From: Azoamicus sp964355565
GTDB taxonomy: Bacteria > Pseudomonadota > Gammaproteobacteria > UBA6186 > Azoamicaceae
Length of the DNA: 26,535 nucleotides
Assembly: GCA_964355565.1 (NCBI GenBank)
Contig: CAYHDJ010000003.1
Span: forward strand, 1 to 26,535
Direction: 5' to 3'
Below, piece by piece: positions 1-7,828 of the stretch; positions within the stretch are counted from its first letter, which is position 1, and the number at the start of each line of letters is the position of its first letter. A program made the translations under genes and the position numbers. A model generated the notes under the pieces. The model worked only from the letters and a program-made list of their open reading frames with translations. It was not told the DNA's origin and did no database searches.

Positions 1-53
1 CCACGACAACCGGGATCACAACCCGGGGCTCTACCAGCTGAGCTACGTCCACC
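1..53 (-). tRNA. tRNA-His (GTG), 3' part outside window
   Basis: Read on the minus strand, this has the start of a tRNA acceptor stem, a D arm (TAGCTCAG...TGGTAGAGC) and an anticodon stem closing on the loop TTGTGAT, so the anticodon is GTG (His). The sequence begins with the extra encoded G (G-1) typical of tRNA-His, and resembles E. coli hisR over the visible half. The T arm and 3' acceptor strand lie beyond position 1. It is the last gene of a Pro-Arg-His tRNA cluster. Confidence 0.95.
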
Positions 54-63
54 ATTTTTAATT

Positions 64-137
64 CGCGCTTGGCAGGAATCGAACCTGCAACCCCCGGCTT
101 AGAAGGCCGGTGCTCTATCCGATTGAGCTACAAGCGC
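64..137 (-). tRNA. tRNA-Arg (TCT)
   Basis: Minus-strand cloverleaf with a 7-bp acceptor stem (GCGCTTG with CAAGCGC), a D arm, and an anticodon stem CCGGC/GCCGG enclosing CTTCTAA, giving anticodon TCT (reads AGA/AGG). A normal T arm with GGTTCGATTCC follows. The discriminator base is G and no CCA tail is encoded, so a CCA-adding enzyme is required. AGA is likely the dominant Arg codon in so AT-rich a genome. It lies between tRNA-Pro and tRNA-His, with spacers of about 8-10 nt. Confidence 0.96.
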
Positions 138-145
138 TTTTTTTT

Positions 146-220
146 TCGGGGCAGAGGGATTTGAACCCCCGACCCTCTGCTCCCAAAGCAGATGCGCTAG
201 CCAGACTGCGCTATGCCCCG
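146..220 (-). tRNA. tRNA-Pro (TGG)
   Basis: Minus-strand cloverleaf with acceptor CGGGGCA/TGCCCCG, anticodon stem CTGCT/AGCAG and loop TTTGGGA, giving anticodon TGG (Pro), which can read all CCN codons when its wobble U is modified. The T arm (GGGGGTTCAAATCCC) is intact, the discriminator is A and CCA is not encoded. It is the first gene of the tRNA cluster, a few nucleotides after the predicted promoter at 230-258. Confidence 0.96.
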
Positions 221-229
221 TATATGTTT

Positions 230-258
230 ATAATACACATAATAAATGTTTAGGTCAA
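230..258 (-). promoter_or_regulatory. sigma70-type promoter of the Pro-Arg-His tRNA cluster
   Basis: On the minus strand there is a -35 TTGACC (253-258), exactly 17 nt of spacer and a -10 TATTAT (230-235), ending 9 nt before the first base of tRNA-Pro. Both boxes differ from consensus at one position and the spacing is ideal. The -10 overlaps a plus-strand TATAAT (229-234) that could serve folD, so initiation in the two directions may interfere. Confidence 0.7.
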
Positions 259-267
259 ATTTTTTTT

Positions 268-1134
268 ATGATAGTTAAATTTTTTAATGGTAAATATTAT
301 AGTACTTCTATTTTACATATGATTGTTTATGAAATTTTTTTTTATAACTTTTTTTTAAAAAAAAAAATTTGTATATCTATATTATTTATTGGTAATAACT
401 TTTCTTCAAATTTATATGTTAAAAACAAAATAAATGCTGGATTTATTATTAATATTAGTATTTTACTGTTAAAATTTTCCAAAAGCGTTAAATTAATAAC
501 TTTATTAAAAATAATATGTACTTTGAATCATGATTTTAACATTAACAGTATATTAATACAGGTACCTTTAATACATAAATTAAATAAATTAGTATTGTTT
601 AATTCTATTAATTTCTTAAAAGATATAGATTTATTAAATACTTTTAATTTTGGTAAGTATGTGTCTGATTATTCTAATTTTTTAATTCCTAGCACTGCTG
701 CTGCTATAATATTTGTGTTAAAGATATTTAAAATTAACATGCACGGTTTGAAATCAGTTGTTTTTGGTTTTTCTAACATAGTTGGTAAACCTATTGTTTG
801 CGAGTTAATTAAGGTTGGATCAACTGTTAGCATTATAAATAAAATTGATAATGATTTTTCAACCTTAATTAAGAACAGTGATTTAATTATTTCAGCTATA
901 GGAAAACCGCATTTTTTTTCTTTTAATTGTATAGTTCATGGATCTATTATCATAGATATAGGCATAAATGAATGTAATTATAGTGGTATGTCTGGTGATT
1001 TTAACATGAATTTAAGTGATACAGTTAATTTAGTTACACCTGTCCCAGGTGGTGTAGGACCATTAACAGTGGTTAATTTGTTATTTAATGTAGTTAAAAT
1101 ATATGTCAATAAAAATTTTAAAATTATGATATAA
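268..1134 (+). CDS. folD: FolD, methylene-THF dehydrogenase/cyclohydrolase
   Basis: Bifunctional cytosolic enzyme that oxidises 5,10-methylene-THF to methenyl-THF and hydrolyses it to 10-formyl-THF, the formyl donor for initiator tRNA. At 288 aa it is the usual length. The E. coli catalytic positions are kept: Y50, K54 (in YVKNK), Q98 (LIQVP) and D121 (KDID). The Rossmann motif GFSNIVGKP (167-175) and the C-terminal TPVPGGVGPLT (around 258-267) are clear. Several family motifs have eroded: DVDGF has become DIDLL, the usual PCTPxG is PSTAAA, and the segment that normally carries the cofactor-phosphate contact is altered. The ATG at 268 lacks a good Shine-Dalgarno. The gene starts divergently from the tRNA cluster and is followed by yebC after 31 bp. 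The assignment is safe; full activity is inferred. Confidence 0.93.
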   Translation: MIVKFFNGKYYSTSILHMIVYEIFFYNFFLKKKICISILFIGNNFSSNLYVKNKINAGFIINISILLLKFSKSVKLITLLKIICTLNHDFNINSILIQVPLIHKLNKLVLFNSINFLKDIDLLNTFNFGKYVSDYSNFLIPSTAAAIIFVLKIFKINMHGLKSVVFGFSNIVGKPIVCELIKVGSTVSIINKIDNDFSTLIKNSDLIISAIGKPHFFSFNCIVHGSIIIDIGINECNYSGMSGDFNMNLSDTVNLVTPVPGGVGPLTVVNLLFNVVKIYVNKNFKIMI

Positions 1135-1165
1135 TATTATTGTTTATATAATATTGGGTTTATTT

Positions 1166-1849
1166 ATGGCCGGGCATAGTAAATGGACAAATATAAAGCA
1201 TAAAAAACAAACAAATGATGTTAAAAAAAGTAAGTTATTTTCTAAAATAGCTAGTGATTTAAAATCTTCTATATCTGATTCAAGTATAGATTTAAAAAAT
1301 AACATTAGATTAAGAAACGCTGTTGATAAAGCATTGTCAAACAATATGAGTAAAAGTATTATAAATAATATTATTTCACAACAAGCTTGTTTAACTCAAG
1401 AAAAAAGTATTTATTGCGGATCTGGAAGCAATGGTGTTTGTTTAATAATTGAATGTTTTGATTTAAATAAAAACAGGGTTGTAGGTGAATTACGGCACTT
1501 ACTTGGCCAATATGATATTGAATTAGTTCAATTTAAATCCATTGCATATTTATTCTTAAAATACATTAAACTTGGTTTAGTGTCTGATTATAATGATAAA
1601 TTTTTGTTTAAATTTTTAAATAAAATTGATTTTAATAAATCTTTAGATGATATTATTTTTTTAGATTCTTCAAATATTAGAATTATTGGTTTTGTAATGA
1701 AGTTTTTATGTATTGAAGTTAACCATTATGATTATTTTCTTGCTAAAACATTATTGATTTTTGATAAAAATTCTTATTGTAAAATGCATGAATTAATTTT
1801 AAAGCTTAAAAAATATAGTTACATTTCTAATGTTTTTTTTAATTTTTAA
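1166..1849 (+). CDS. yebC: YebC/PmpR family translation or regulatory factor
   Basis: YebC-family protein of 227 aa. Family members were described as DNA-binding regulators, and more recent work assigns some of them a role in relieving ribosome stalling. The N-terminus is highly diagnostic (MAGHSKWTNIKHKK, then RLRNAVDKALSNNM near residues 52-65), followed by the YxGxGxxG-like stretch and the NRVVGELRH segment. The C-terminal half has drifted strongly and is rich in Ile, Phe and Lys. I chose the ATG at 1166, because the longer reading from a TTG at 1154 adds four residues ahead of the invariant MAGHSKW. A TATAAT at 1147-1152 could be a -10 box, but no good -35 accompanies it, so co-transcription with folD is as likely. 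Confidence 0.93.
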   Translation: MAGHSKWTNIKHKKQTNDVKKSKLFSKIASDLKSSISDSSIDLKNNIRLRNAVDKALSNNMSKSIINNIISQQACLTQEKSIYCGSGSNGVCLIIECFDLNKNRVVGELRHLLGQYDIELVQFKSIAYLFLKYIKLGLVSDYNDKFLFKFLNKIDFNKSLDDIIFLDSSNIRIIGFVMKFLCIEVNHYDYFLAKTLLIFDKNSYCKMHELILKLKKYSYISNVFFNF

Positions 1850-1948
1850 AAACTAATATTATGTTTATATTTAATAAGATTTTAAATTTTTTTATTATAG
1901 TGTTGTTGCATTTATTTTGAATAACATATACCATAAATTAAATAGGTA

Positions 1949-2021
1949 GGGTCGTTAGCTCAGTTGGTAGAGCAGTGGACTTTTAATCCATTGGTCGTAG
2001 GTTCGATCCCTACACGGCCTA
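1949..2021 (+). tRNA. tRNA-Lys (TTT)
   Basis: Plus-strand cloverleaf with acceptor GGGTCGT/ACGGCCT (first pair G-U, and a U-G at the fourth), a D arm TTAGCTCAG, and loop CTTTTAA giving anticodon TTT. The T arm is GTAGGTTCGATCCCTAC. CCA is not encoded. The last three bases are also the stop codon of the opposing dnaJ. The 99 bp upstream (1850-1948) hold no gene. A possible but weak promoter (TTGTTG at 1903, TATACC at 1927) lies there. Confidence 0.96.
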
Positions 2022-3131
2022 TTTATTTTTATTTAAAAAATCTTCAAGTAATTTAACCCAACTTTCAAGTTTTGGCATATTTTTAGACTTTATGCTTAAT
2101 TCAAAATCATTTAACAGTTTTGTTTGAGTATCGTTTAATTCCACTGGAGTTTCTATTATTGTTTTGCAAAACAGGTCACCATATGTATTATTATGTAAAT
2201 TTTTAATACCCTTACCTTTTATTCTAAATACTTTATTTGTTTGTGTTTCTTTTGGAATTTTTATTTTGATAATACCTTCTAAACTTGGTATTTCTATTTC
2301 GCCTCCTAATGTTGCTGTTTTAAATGTAATTGGTACATCACAATATAAATTTGAGTCCTTTCTGGTGAAAATGTCATGTTTTTTTATTTTTATTTGTATA
2401 AACAGATCTCCAGGAAGTCCGTTATTTTTTCCAGCTTCTCCCTCTTCGTTTAATTTAATTTTATCGTTATCGTTTATTCCTGCAGGAATTTTTGCTGATA
2501 CAGTTTTTTCAGATTTTACTCTGCCTTGCCCATAACAAGTTTGACATTTTTCTTTTATATATGTTCCGTGTCCGTTACATTTATCGCATGGTTGTTGTAT
2601 AGTAATAAATCCTTGTTGTGTTCTTACGTGTCCATACCCATTACATCTTGTACATTTTGAAGAAGAGCTTTTATCCTTAGCACCGGATCCATTGCATTTA
2701 CTGCAAATTATGTGTGTATCTACTTTGAATGTTGCTTGGATACCATTTGCTGCATCTGCTAGATCCATTTTTAATATATGTAATAAATCATTTCCACGTT
2801 GTGCTGATGACTTGGTTTTATTGGATTGATCACCAAAAAATTGGCCAAATATATCATTAAAAACATCAGTAAAGTGAGGAGTATTAGCATCTGTATCGTA
2901 ATTTTGAGTAAATCCAGAATGACCATATTGGTCATATACTTGTCTTTTCTTTGGATCTGATAGAACTTCGTATGCTTCGCTGACTTTTTTAAAGTTGTCC
3001 TCTGATTTTTTATCTCCTGGATTTCTGTCAGGATGATACTTCATGGCTAATTTTTTATATGCTTTTTTAACTTCCATTTCGGTTGCATGTATGTCTATTC
3101 CAAGGATGCTATAATAATCGTTTTTATTCAT
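2019..3131 (-). CDS. dnaJ: DnaJ (Hsp40) co-chaperone
   Basis: Cytosolic J-protein that delivers unfolded clients to DnaK and stimulates its ATPase. At 370 aa it is close to the E. coli length. The order is J domain with HPD at 33-35, a Gly/Phe-rich linker (about 70-105), then a zinc-binding domain with four CxxCxGxG repeats starting at C143, C160, C182 and C196, then the C-terminal client-binding domains. All zinc cysteines and the HPD loop are intact, so this is a full type I DnaJ and one of the best-preserved proteins here. It lies 28 bp after dnaK and is probably the last gene of the heat-shock operon. Its TAG stop lies inside the 3' end of the opposing tRNA-Lys gene. Confidence 0.98.
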   Translation of the reverse strand: MNKNDYYSILGIDIHATEMEVKKAYKKLAMKYHPDRNPGDKKSEDNFKKVSEAYEVLSDPKKRQVYDQYGHSGFTQNYDTDANTPHFTDVFNDIFGQFFGDQSNKTKSSAQRGNDLLHILKMDLADAANGIQATFKVDTHIICSKCNGSGAKDKSSSSKCTRCNGYGHVRTQQGFITIQQPCDKCNGHGTYIKEKCQTCYGQGRVKSEKTVSAKIPAGINDNDKIKLNEEGEAGKNNGLPGDLFIQIKIKKHDIFTRKDSNLYCDVPITFKTATLGGEIEIPSLEGIIKIKIPKETQTNKVFRIKGKGIKNLHNNTYGDLFCKTIIETPVELNDTQTKLLNDFELSIKSKNMPKLESWVKLLEDFLNKNK

Positions 3132-3159
3132 TAAAATTATTGCTTATTTATCAAGTTTG

Positions 3160-5082
3160 TTATTTTTTAATTTCTTCATAGTCCGCATCTGCAACATTTT
3201 CTTCGGTGCTTTTAGATTTATTTGTTTTTTGATCTGTATCATCATTTTTACCAGAGTCATCATTTTTATCAGATTTTTGATGTAAATTTAATACGGATTG
3301 ATTTAATTCATTGGTTTTTGCTTCAATTGCATTTTTATTATCAGTTAGTAACAATTCCTTTAGGTCTTTTATAAGTTTTTCAATGGTATTTTTATCTGAG
3401 TTATCAATTTTTTCACCAATGCTCTCTATGGTTTTTTGTGCAGTGTGAATTTCACTATCTGCTCTATTTTTAACTGCAACAAGTTCATCAAATTTTTTAT
3501 CAGCCTCAGTATTCATTTCAGCATCTTTTATCATCTTTTTAATTTCGTCGTCTGATAAGCCACTAGATACTTTGATTACCATGTTTTGTTCTTTATTTGT
3601 AGATAGATTTTTTGCAGAAACTTTTAATATGCCGTTTGCATCTATATCAAAGGCAACTTCTATTTGTGGTATGCCTCGTGGCGCTGATGGAATATCAGTT
3701 AAATCAAATTGGCCTAACAATTTATTGGCGGAAGCTTGCTTTCGTTCACCTTGAAAAACTCTTATTGTTACAGCAGGTTGATTGTCTGTTGCTGTTGAAA
3801 ATACTTGTTTTTTACTTGTTGGTATTGTAGTATTTTTTTCTATTAGTTTTGTCATTACTCCGCCCATGGTTTCTAAACCTAGCGATAGTGGTGTAACGTC
3901 TAGTAATAAGATATCTTTAATATCGCCTGATAATACTCCACCTTGTATTGCAGCACCTATTGCAACAGCTTCATCTGGATTTATATTTTTTTTAATATCT
4001 TTTTGAAAAAAATTTCTTACTGTTTCTTCTACTTTTGGCATACGTGTTTGACCACCAACTAATATAACTGTGCTTATATCTTTTATAGATTTTCCAGAAT
4101 CTTGTATAGCTATTTTGCATGGTTCTAATGTTTGTTCTATTAAATATTCTACTAAAGATTCTAATTTTGAGCGTGTTATTTCAATATTTAGGTGTTTTGG
4201 CCCAGATGCATCAGCTGTGATATATGGTAAATTAATTTCTGCTAAATCCTTTGATGATAATTCAATTTTTGTTTTTTCAGCGGCTTCTTTTAATCTTTGT
4301 AATGCAATTGAATCATTTTTTAAATCTATATTAGTATTTGATTTAAATTCTTTTATTAAATAATCAATTATGCAAGTATCAAAATCTTCACCACCTAGAA
4401 ATGTGTTGCCATTTGTTGATAAAACTTCGAATTGATGATCTCCTTCGACATCTGATATTTCTATAATAGATATGTCAAACGTACCACCGCCTAAGTCATA
4501 AACTGCTATTATTGAATCGCCTTTTTGTTTGTCTAATCCATAAGCTAAAGCGGCAGCTGTTGGTTCATTGATTATTCTTTTAACATCCAACCCAGCTATT
4601 TTACCAGCGTCTTTTGTTGCTTGTCTTTGTGAATCATTGAAATAAGCTGGCACAGTTATAACAGCTGATACAACTTTTTTACCTAAATAATCTTCTGCTG
4701 TTTTTTTCATTTTCATTAAAATTTCAGCTGACACCTCTTGTGGAGATATAGTCTTATCACCAATTTTTACCCATGCATCTCCATTTGCAGAATCTATTAT
4801 ATCATAAGGCACCGTTGATTTATTTTTTTGAACTATTGAATCATTGTATTTTCTACCAATCAGTCTTTTTATCGCAAATAAAGTATTTTTTGGGTTTGAT
4901 ATGCGTTGATTTTTAGCTACTTGACCTACTAGTTTTTTATTGTTTTTTATGTAAGCCACTACGGATGGTGTAGTCCTAGCACCTTCATTATTTTCAAGTA
5001 CCTTTGTTTGTCCATTTTCAAAAATAGCTACACAAGAATTTGTTGTGCCTAAATCTATGCCTATTGTTATATCTTTTGACAT
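3160..5082 (-). CDS. dnaK: DnaK (Hsp70) chaperone
   Basis: ATP-dependent Hsp70 of 640 aa, full length. The nucleotide-binding domain shows IDLGTTNSCVA from residue 9, INEPTAAALAYG (171-182) and VYDLGGGTFD (194-203), followed by a VGGQTRMP motif. The interdomain linker leads into DVTPLSLG at the start of the substrate-binding domain, and the acidic C-terminal tail ends in DYEEIKK, close to the E. coli form. It is unusually well conserved compared with the replication genes in this window. A good ribosome-binding site (TAGGAG, 6 nt before ATG) fills the 12-bp gap to grpE, so translation within a grpE-dnaK-dnaJ operon is well supported. Confidence 0.99.
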   Translation of the reverse strand: MSKDITIGIDLGTTNSCVAIFENGQTKVLENNEGARTTPSVVAYIKNNKKLVGQVAKNQRISNPKNTLFAIKRLIGRKYNDSIVQKNKSTVPYDIIDSANGDAWVKIGDKTISPQEVSAEILMKMKKTAEDYLGKKVVSAVITVPAYFNDSQRQATKDAGKIAGLDVKRIINEPTAAALAYGLDKQKGDSIIAVYDLGGGTFDISIIEISDVEGDHQFEVLSTNGNTFLGGEDFDTCIIDYLIKEFKSNTNIDLKNDSIALQRLKEAAEKTKIELSSKDLAEINLPYITADASGPKHLNIEITRSKLESLVEYLIEQTLEPCKIAIQDSGKSIKDISTVILVGGQTRMPKVEETVRNFFQKDIKKNINPDEAVAIGAAIQGGVLSGDIKDILLLDVTPLSLGLETMGGVMTKLIEKNTTIPTSKKQVFSTATDNQPAVTIRVFQGERKQASANKLLGQFDLTDIPSAPRGIPQIEVAFDIDANGILKVSAKNLSTNKEQNMVIKVSSGLSDDEIKKMIKDAEMNTEADKKFDELVAVKNRADSEIHTAQKTIESIGEKIDNSDKNTIEKLIKDLKELLLTDNKNAIEAKTNELNQSVLNLHQKSDKNDDSGKNDDTDQKTNKSKSTEENVADADYEEIKK

Positions 5083-5094
5083 TTGTTGCTCCTA

Positions 5095-5607
5095 TTATAT
5101 TTTTTTAATTATTGAAACTTTTGCATATCTTAATATACGATCGTTTAATGTATATCCATTTTGCAAAACAGAGTGTATAACATCATCATCGTAATTTTCA
5201 TCGTGAATAATTGACACCACCTCATGCTTTGATGTGTCTAATTTCTCATTTTCCGATATATCAATTTTTTTAAGATTATAACCATTTAAAGTGTTTATTA
5301 GCATTTTATATATTAATAAAACTCCATCTACTTTTATGTTATTATCTGTATCTTTATTTTTTAAACATAATTCAAAACCATCCATTATTGGCATGAAATC
5401 AGTTAGTATATTTTGTAATGCAAAATTTGAGATATTTGACATTTCTCTATCAGTTCTTTTTTTTATATTTTCAACTTCTGCTTTACATCTTATAAATAGA
5501 TCCCAATTATGTTTGGATTCGTTATTTATTTTTTCTAACTCTAGCTCTAATGAACTTATTTTTTCAATAAGTTCTTGCATTTTGGCAGGTTCATTTATGT
5601 CTGTCAT
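5095..5607 (-). CDS. grpE: GrpE nucleotide-exchange factor
   Basis: GrpE (170 aa) releases ADP from DnaK and resets the chaperone cycle. The N-terminal half is a long charged helix or coiled coil (about 10-70) containing the family segment RCKAEVENIKKRTDRE, then the four-helix dimer region (LTDFMPIMDGFELCLKN). The C-terminal beta domain includes the expected HEVV stretch and ends on an RYAKVSI-type strand. The N-terminal disordered tail of E. coli GrpE is shortened. It is the first gene of the operon, about 30 nt after the sigma32-type promoter at 5640-5665. No strong Shine-Dalgarno precedes the ATG. Confidence 0.97.
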   Translation of the reverse strand: MTDINEPAKMQELIEKISSLELELEKINNESKHNWDLFIRCKAEVENIKKRTDREMSNISNFALQNILTDFMPIMDGFELCLKNKDTDNNIKVDGVLLIYKMLINTLNGYNLKKIDISENEKLDTSKHEVVSIIHDENYDDDVIHSVLQNGYTLNDRILRYAKVSIIKKI

Positions 5608-5639
5608 GTTTTTTTTATATTCATTTATTTGTAATTAAG

Positions 5640-5665
5640 ATGGGGTTAAAAAAAAAATATTCAAG
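5640..5665 (-). promoter_or_regulatory. sigma32 (RpoH) heat-shock promoter of grpE-dnaK-dnaJ
   Basis: On the minus strand a -35 CTTGAA (5660-5665) and a -10 CCCCAT (5640-5645, followed by CT) are separated by 14 nt. This is near-perfect against the RpoH consensus CTTGAAA-N(11-16)-CCCCATNT, and a run of four C is rare in this AT-rich DNA. It sits about 30 nt upstream of the grpE ATG, between clpX and grpE. It implies that a heat-shock sigma factor is still encoded elsewhere in the genome. Confidence 0.85.
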
Positions 5666-5672
5666 TATCTTT

Positions 5673-5703
5673 AAAAAAATAATATATATTTAATTATTTT
5701 TTT
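5673..5703. terminator. AT-only inverted repeat at the clpX end, possible terminator
   Basis: Perfect 11-bp arms (AAAAAAATAAT and ATTATTTTTTT) flank a 9-nt loop. The element spans the clpX stop codon and abuts the grpE promoter. Read on the minus strand it ends in seven T, the shape of an intrinsic terminator, but the stem has no G-C pair and would be weak. Chance is possible in DNA this AT-rich. Confidence 0.3.
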
Positions 5704-6926
5704 TGTATTAATATTGGCTTGGAGCTGTTTTTAATAACATCTTCGTCTATTATTACCTTTTCTATATGTTTTTTAATAGATGGTAAATTATACATTGTAT
5801 CTAGTAATATGTCTTCTAATATTGATCTCAATCCTCTAGCACCAGTATTTCTAGTTTTTGATTTTTTTGCTATAGCTCTTAAAGATTCCTTTTCAAATTC
5901 TAATTCCACATTTTCCAATCCAAATAATTTAATATATTGTTTAATTAAAGCATTTTTAGGTTTTATTAAAATATCAATTAATGCATCTTCGTCAAGGTTT
6001 TTAAGTATACTAACTATTGGTAATCTTCCAACAAACTCAGGTATTAATCCGTATTTTATTAGATCCTCAGGTTCGATATATTTTAAAATATCTGATTCTA
6101 TGTTTTCATTTTTTAAATTTGCAGAAAATCCTATGCCGCTTTTGTTCAATCTTTGTGAAATTAATTTATCTAAACCTATAAAAGTTCCACCACAAATAAA
6201 CAGTATTTCAGTTGTATCGACTTGTAATAGTTCTTGTTGAGGATGTTTTCTTCCACCTTGTGGTGGAACAGATGCTATTGTACCTTCAATTAATTTTAAT
6301 AAAGCTTGTTGAACGCCTTCGCCAGAAACGTCGCGAGTTATTGATGGATTTTCATTTTTTTTGCATATTTTATCTATTTCGTCTATGTATACTATACCTT
6401 TTTGAGTTTTTTCTATATTATAGTCGCTGTTTTGTAATAGTTTTTGTATAATATTTTCTACATCTTCCCCGACATATCCAGCTTCTGTTAATGTTGTTGC
6501 ATCAGCTATTGCAAACGGTACATTTAAAACTTTAGCTAAAGTTTCGGCTAATAGAGTTTTTCCGCTGCCAGAAGGGCCTATTAATAAAACATTGCTTTTA
6601 CTTATTTTTGGCTCAGTGTTTTTATTTATACTTTTTAATCTTTTATAATGATTATAAACTGCAACTGACAATATTTTTTTTGCATCATCTTGTTGTATTA
6701 TATATTGGTTAAGAATATCATTTATTTCTATAGGAGTTGGTAATTTAATATTTTCTATATTATCAGATTTTTTTTCATTATTATAAGCTATTATATCATT
6801 GCATAGCTCTATGCATTCATCGCATATGAATACATTTTGTCCAGATATTAGTTTTTTTATTTCAAGTTGCGTTTTATCGCAAAAAGAGCATTTTAAAATC
6901 TTTTTTTTGTTATTTTTCTCGCTCAT
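5694..6926 (-). CDS. clpX: ClpX, AAA+ unfoldase of the ClpXP protease
   Basis: Hexameric ATPase (410 aa) that recognises, unfolds and threads substrates into ClpP. All hallmarks are visible: N-terminal zinc domain with C13, C16, C35 and C38; Walker A GPSGSGKT (117-124); pore loop GYVG (150-153); Walker B IVYIDEID (178-185); pore RKH (226-228); the ClpP-docking IGF loop (265-267); and sensor 2 GARGLRS (362-368). It follows clpP by 22 bp in the normal order. The usual downstream neighbour lon is absent, and the heat-shock operon follows instead. Confidence is high that the protein is functional. Confidence 0.98.
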   Translation of the reverse strand: MSEKNNKKKILKCSFCDKTQLEIKKLISGQNVFICDECIELCNDIIAYNNEKKSDNIENIKLPTPIEINDILNQYIIQQDDAKKILSVAVYNHYKRLKSINKNTEPKISKSNVLLIGPSGSGKTLLAETLAKVLNVPFAIADATTLTEAGYVGEDVENIIQKLLQNSDYNIEKTQKGIVYIDEIDKICKKNENPSITRDVSGEGVQQALLKLIEGTIASVPPQGGRKHPQQELLQVDTTEILFICGGTFIGLDKLISQRLNKSGIGFSANLKNENIESDILKYIEPEDLIKYGLIPEFVGRLPIVSILKNLDEDALIDILIKPKNALIKQYIKLFGLENVELEFEKESLRAIAKKSKTRNTGARGLRSILEDILLDTMYNLPSIKKHIEKVIIDEDVIKNSSKPILIQKK

Positions 6927-6948
6927 TAATACACCTTTTACTTAATGC

Positions 6949-7557
6949 TTATTCTCGCTTGTTTATTATTTTGTCTATTATTCCATAGTCTAAAGCTTCT
7001 TTTGATGACATAAAATAATCTCTGTCAGTATCTATTTCTATATTTTTTATATTTTTACCTGTGTGTTTAGATAATATGTAATTTAAATTATGCCTGATTT
7101 TAATAATTTCTTCAGCATGAATTTTTATATCAGACGCTTGTCCTTGGTATGCACCTAGTGGTTGATGTATCATGATTCTAGAATTTGGTAATGCATAGCG
7201 TTTGTTTTTACTTCCAGCAGATAAAAGTAATGCCGCCATGCTACATGCTTGACCTATAGATATAGTATTAATTTCAGGCTTAATAAATTGCATAGTATCA
7301 TATATTGATAAACCAGACATTACGGATCCACCAGGAGAATTTATATACATTGATATGTCTTTATTTTGATTTTCTGATTCTAAAAATAGTAATTGTGAAA
7401 TTATTAAACTAGACAATATGTCATTTATTTCACCTGTTATAAAAATTATTCTTTCTTTTAATAATCTTGAAAATATATCATAAGCTCTTTCTCCACGCCC
7501 AGTTTGTTCTATTACCATTGGTATTAAATTAAGGTTTATAGGCATTTTGTGATCCAA
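6949..7557 (-). CDS. clpP: ClpP, serine peptidase of ClpXP
   Basis: Proteolytic core subunit (202 aa) that forms tetradecameric barrels capped by ClpX. The catalytic triad is S106 (in GQACSMAA), H131 (MIHQPLG) and D180 (DTDRDYF), each five residues before its E. coli precursor counterpart. The oxyanion-region segment NSPGGSV is present. The N-terminal propeptide is short. The ATG at 7557 gives MDHKMPINLNLIPMVIEQTGRGE, aligning with E. coli from the LVPMVIEQT segment onward. clpX follows directly. The usual upstream partner tig is missing (see 7571-7826). Confidence 0.98.
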   Translation of the reverse strand: MDHKMPINLNLIPMVIEQTGRGERAYDIFSRLLKERIIFITGEINDILSSLIISQLLFLESENQNKDISMYINSPGGSVMSGLSIYDTMQFIKPEINTISIGQACSMAALLLSAGSKNKRYALPNSRIMIHQPLGAYQGQASDIKIHAEEIIKIRHNLNYILSKHTGKNIKNIEIDTDRDYFMSSKEALDYGIIDKIINKRE

Positions 7558-7570
7558 ATTAACAAGTTTG

Positions 7571-7826
7571 TCAGAAATTTATGTTTTTTGTTTTTATTGT
7601 GCTTGTAATAAGCTTGATTATTTCCTCAGAATGTAAATAATTTACAACATCTTTTAGAATTAATTCATTATCTAGATTTTAAAATATTTTTTTACTACCG
7701 CCTTCTAAGTGCTAATATAATATTTGCCTCTGTTTTGAATTTAATTTTAGTATGTTTAAGATTGTATCTTCCAAGCCTATATTCATAAATTATTTTATGA
7801 TATGCTTTTTTTTTGATGTTATACTA
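7571..7826 (-). pseudogene. possible remnant of tig (trigger factor)
   Basis: The 271 bp between clpP and tRNA-Leu hold no intact ORF, although this is where trigger factor normally lies in the tig-clpP-clpX order. In one minus-strand frame, 7678 down to a TGA at 7571-7573 reads 35 codons with segments such as DNELILKDVVNYL near the end. These resemble the C-terminal EEQVVDxLL stretch of trigger factor. In another frame, about 7826 to 7700 reads some 40 open codons containing KTEANIILALRR before a stop. I see no ribosome-binding site. The match is weak and by eye, so simple spacer DNA is a real alternative. Confidence 0.33.
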
Positions 7827-7828
7827 AT

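Noticed and set aside
2164..2535. Plus-strand ORF opposite dnaJ, and several others opposite dnaK, grpE and clpX (for example 3782-4006, 5719-6240)
   Set aside because: They lie fully antisense to highly conserved genes, have no ribosome-binding site and look like shadows of the coding strand.
7558..7828. A small novel gene in the clpP-tRNA-Leu gap
   Set aside because: The longest open stretches are about 35-40 codons, lack start and ribosome-binding signals, and are better explained as decayed tig or spacer.
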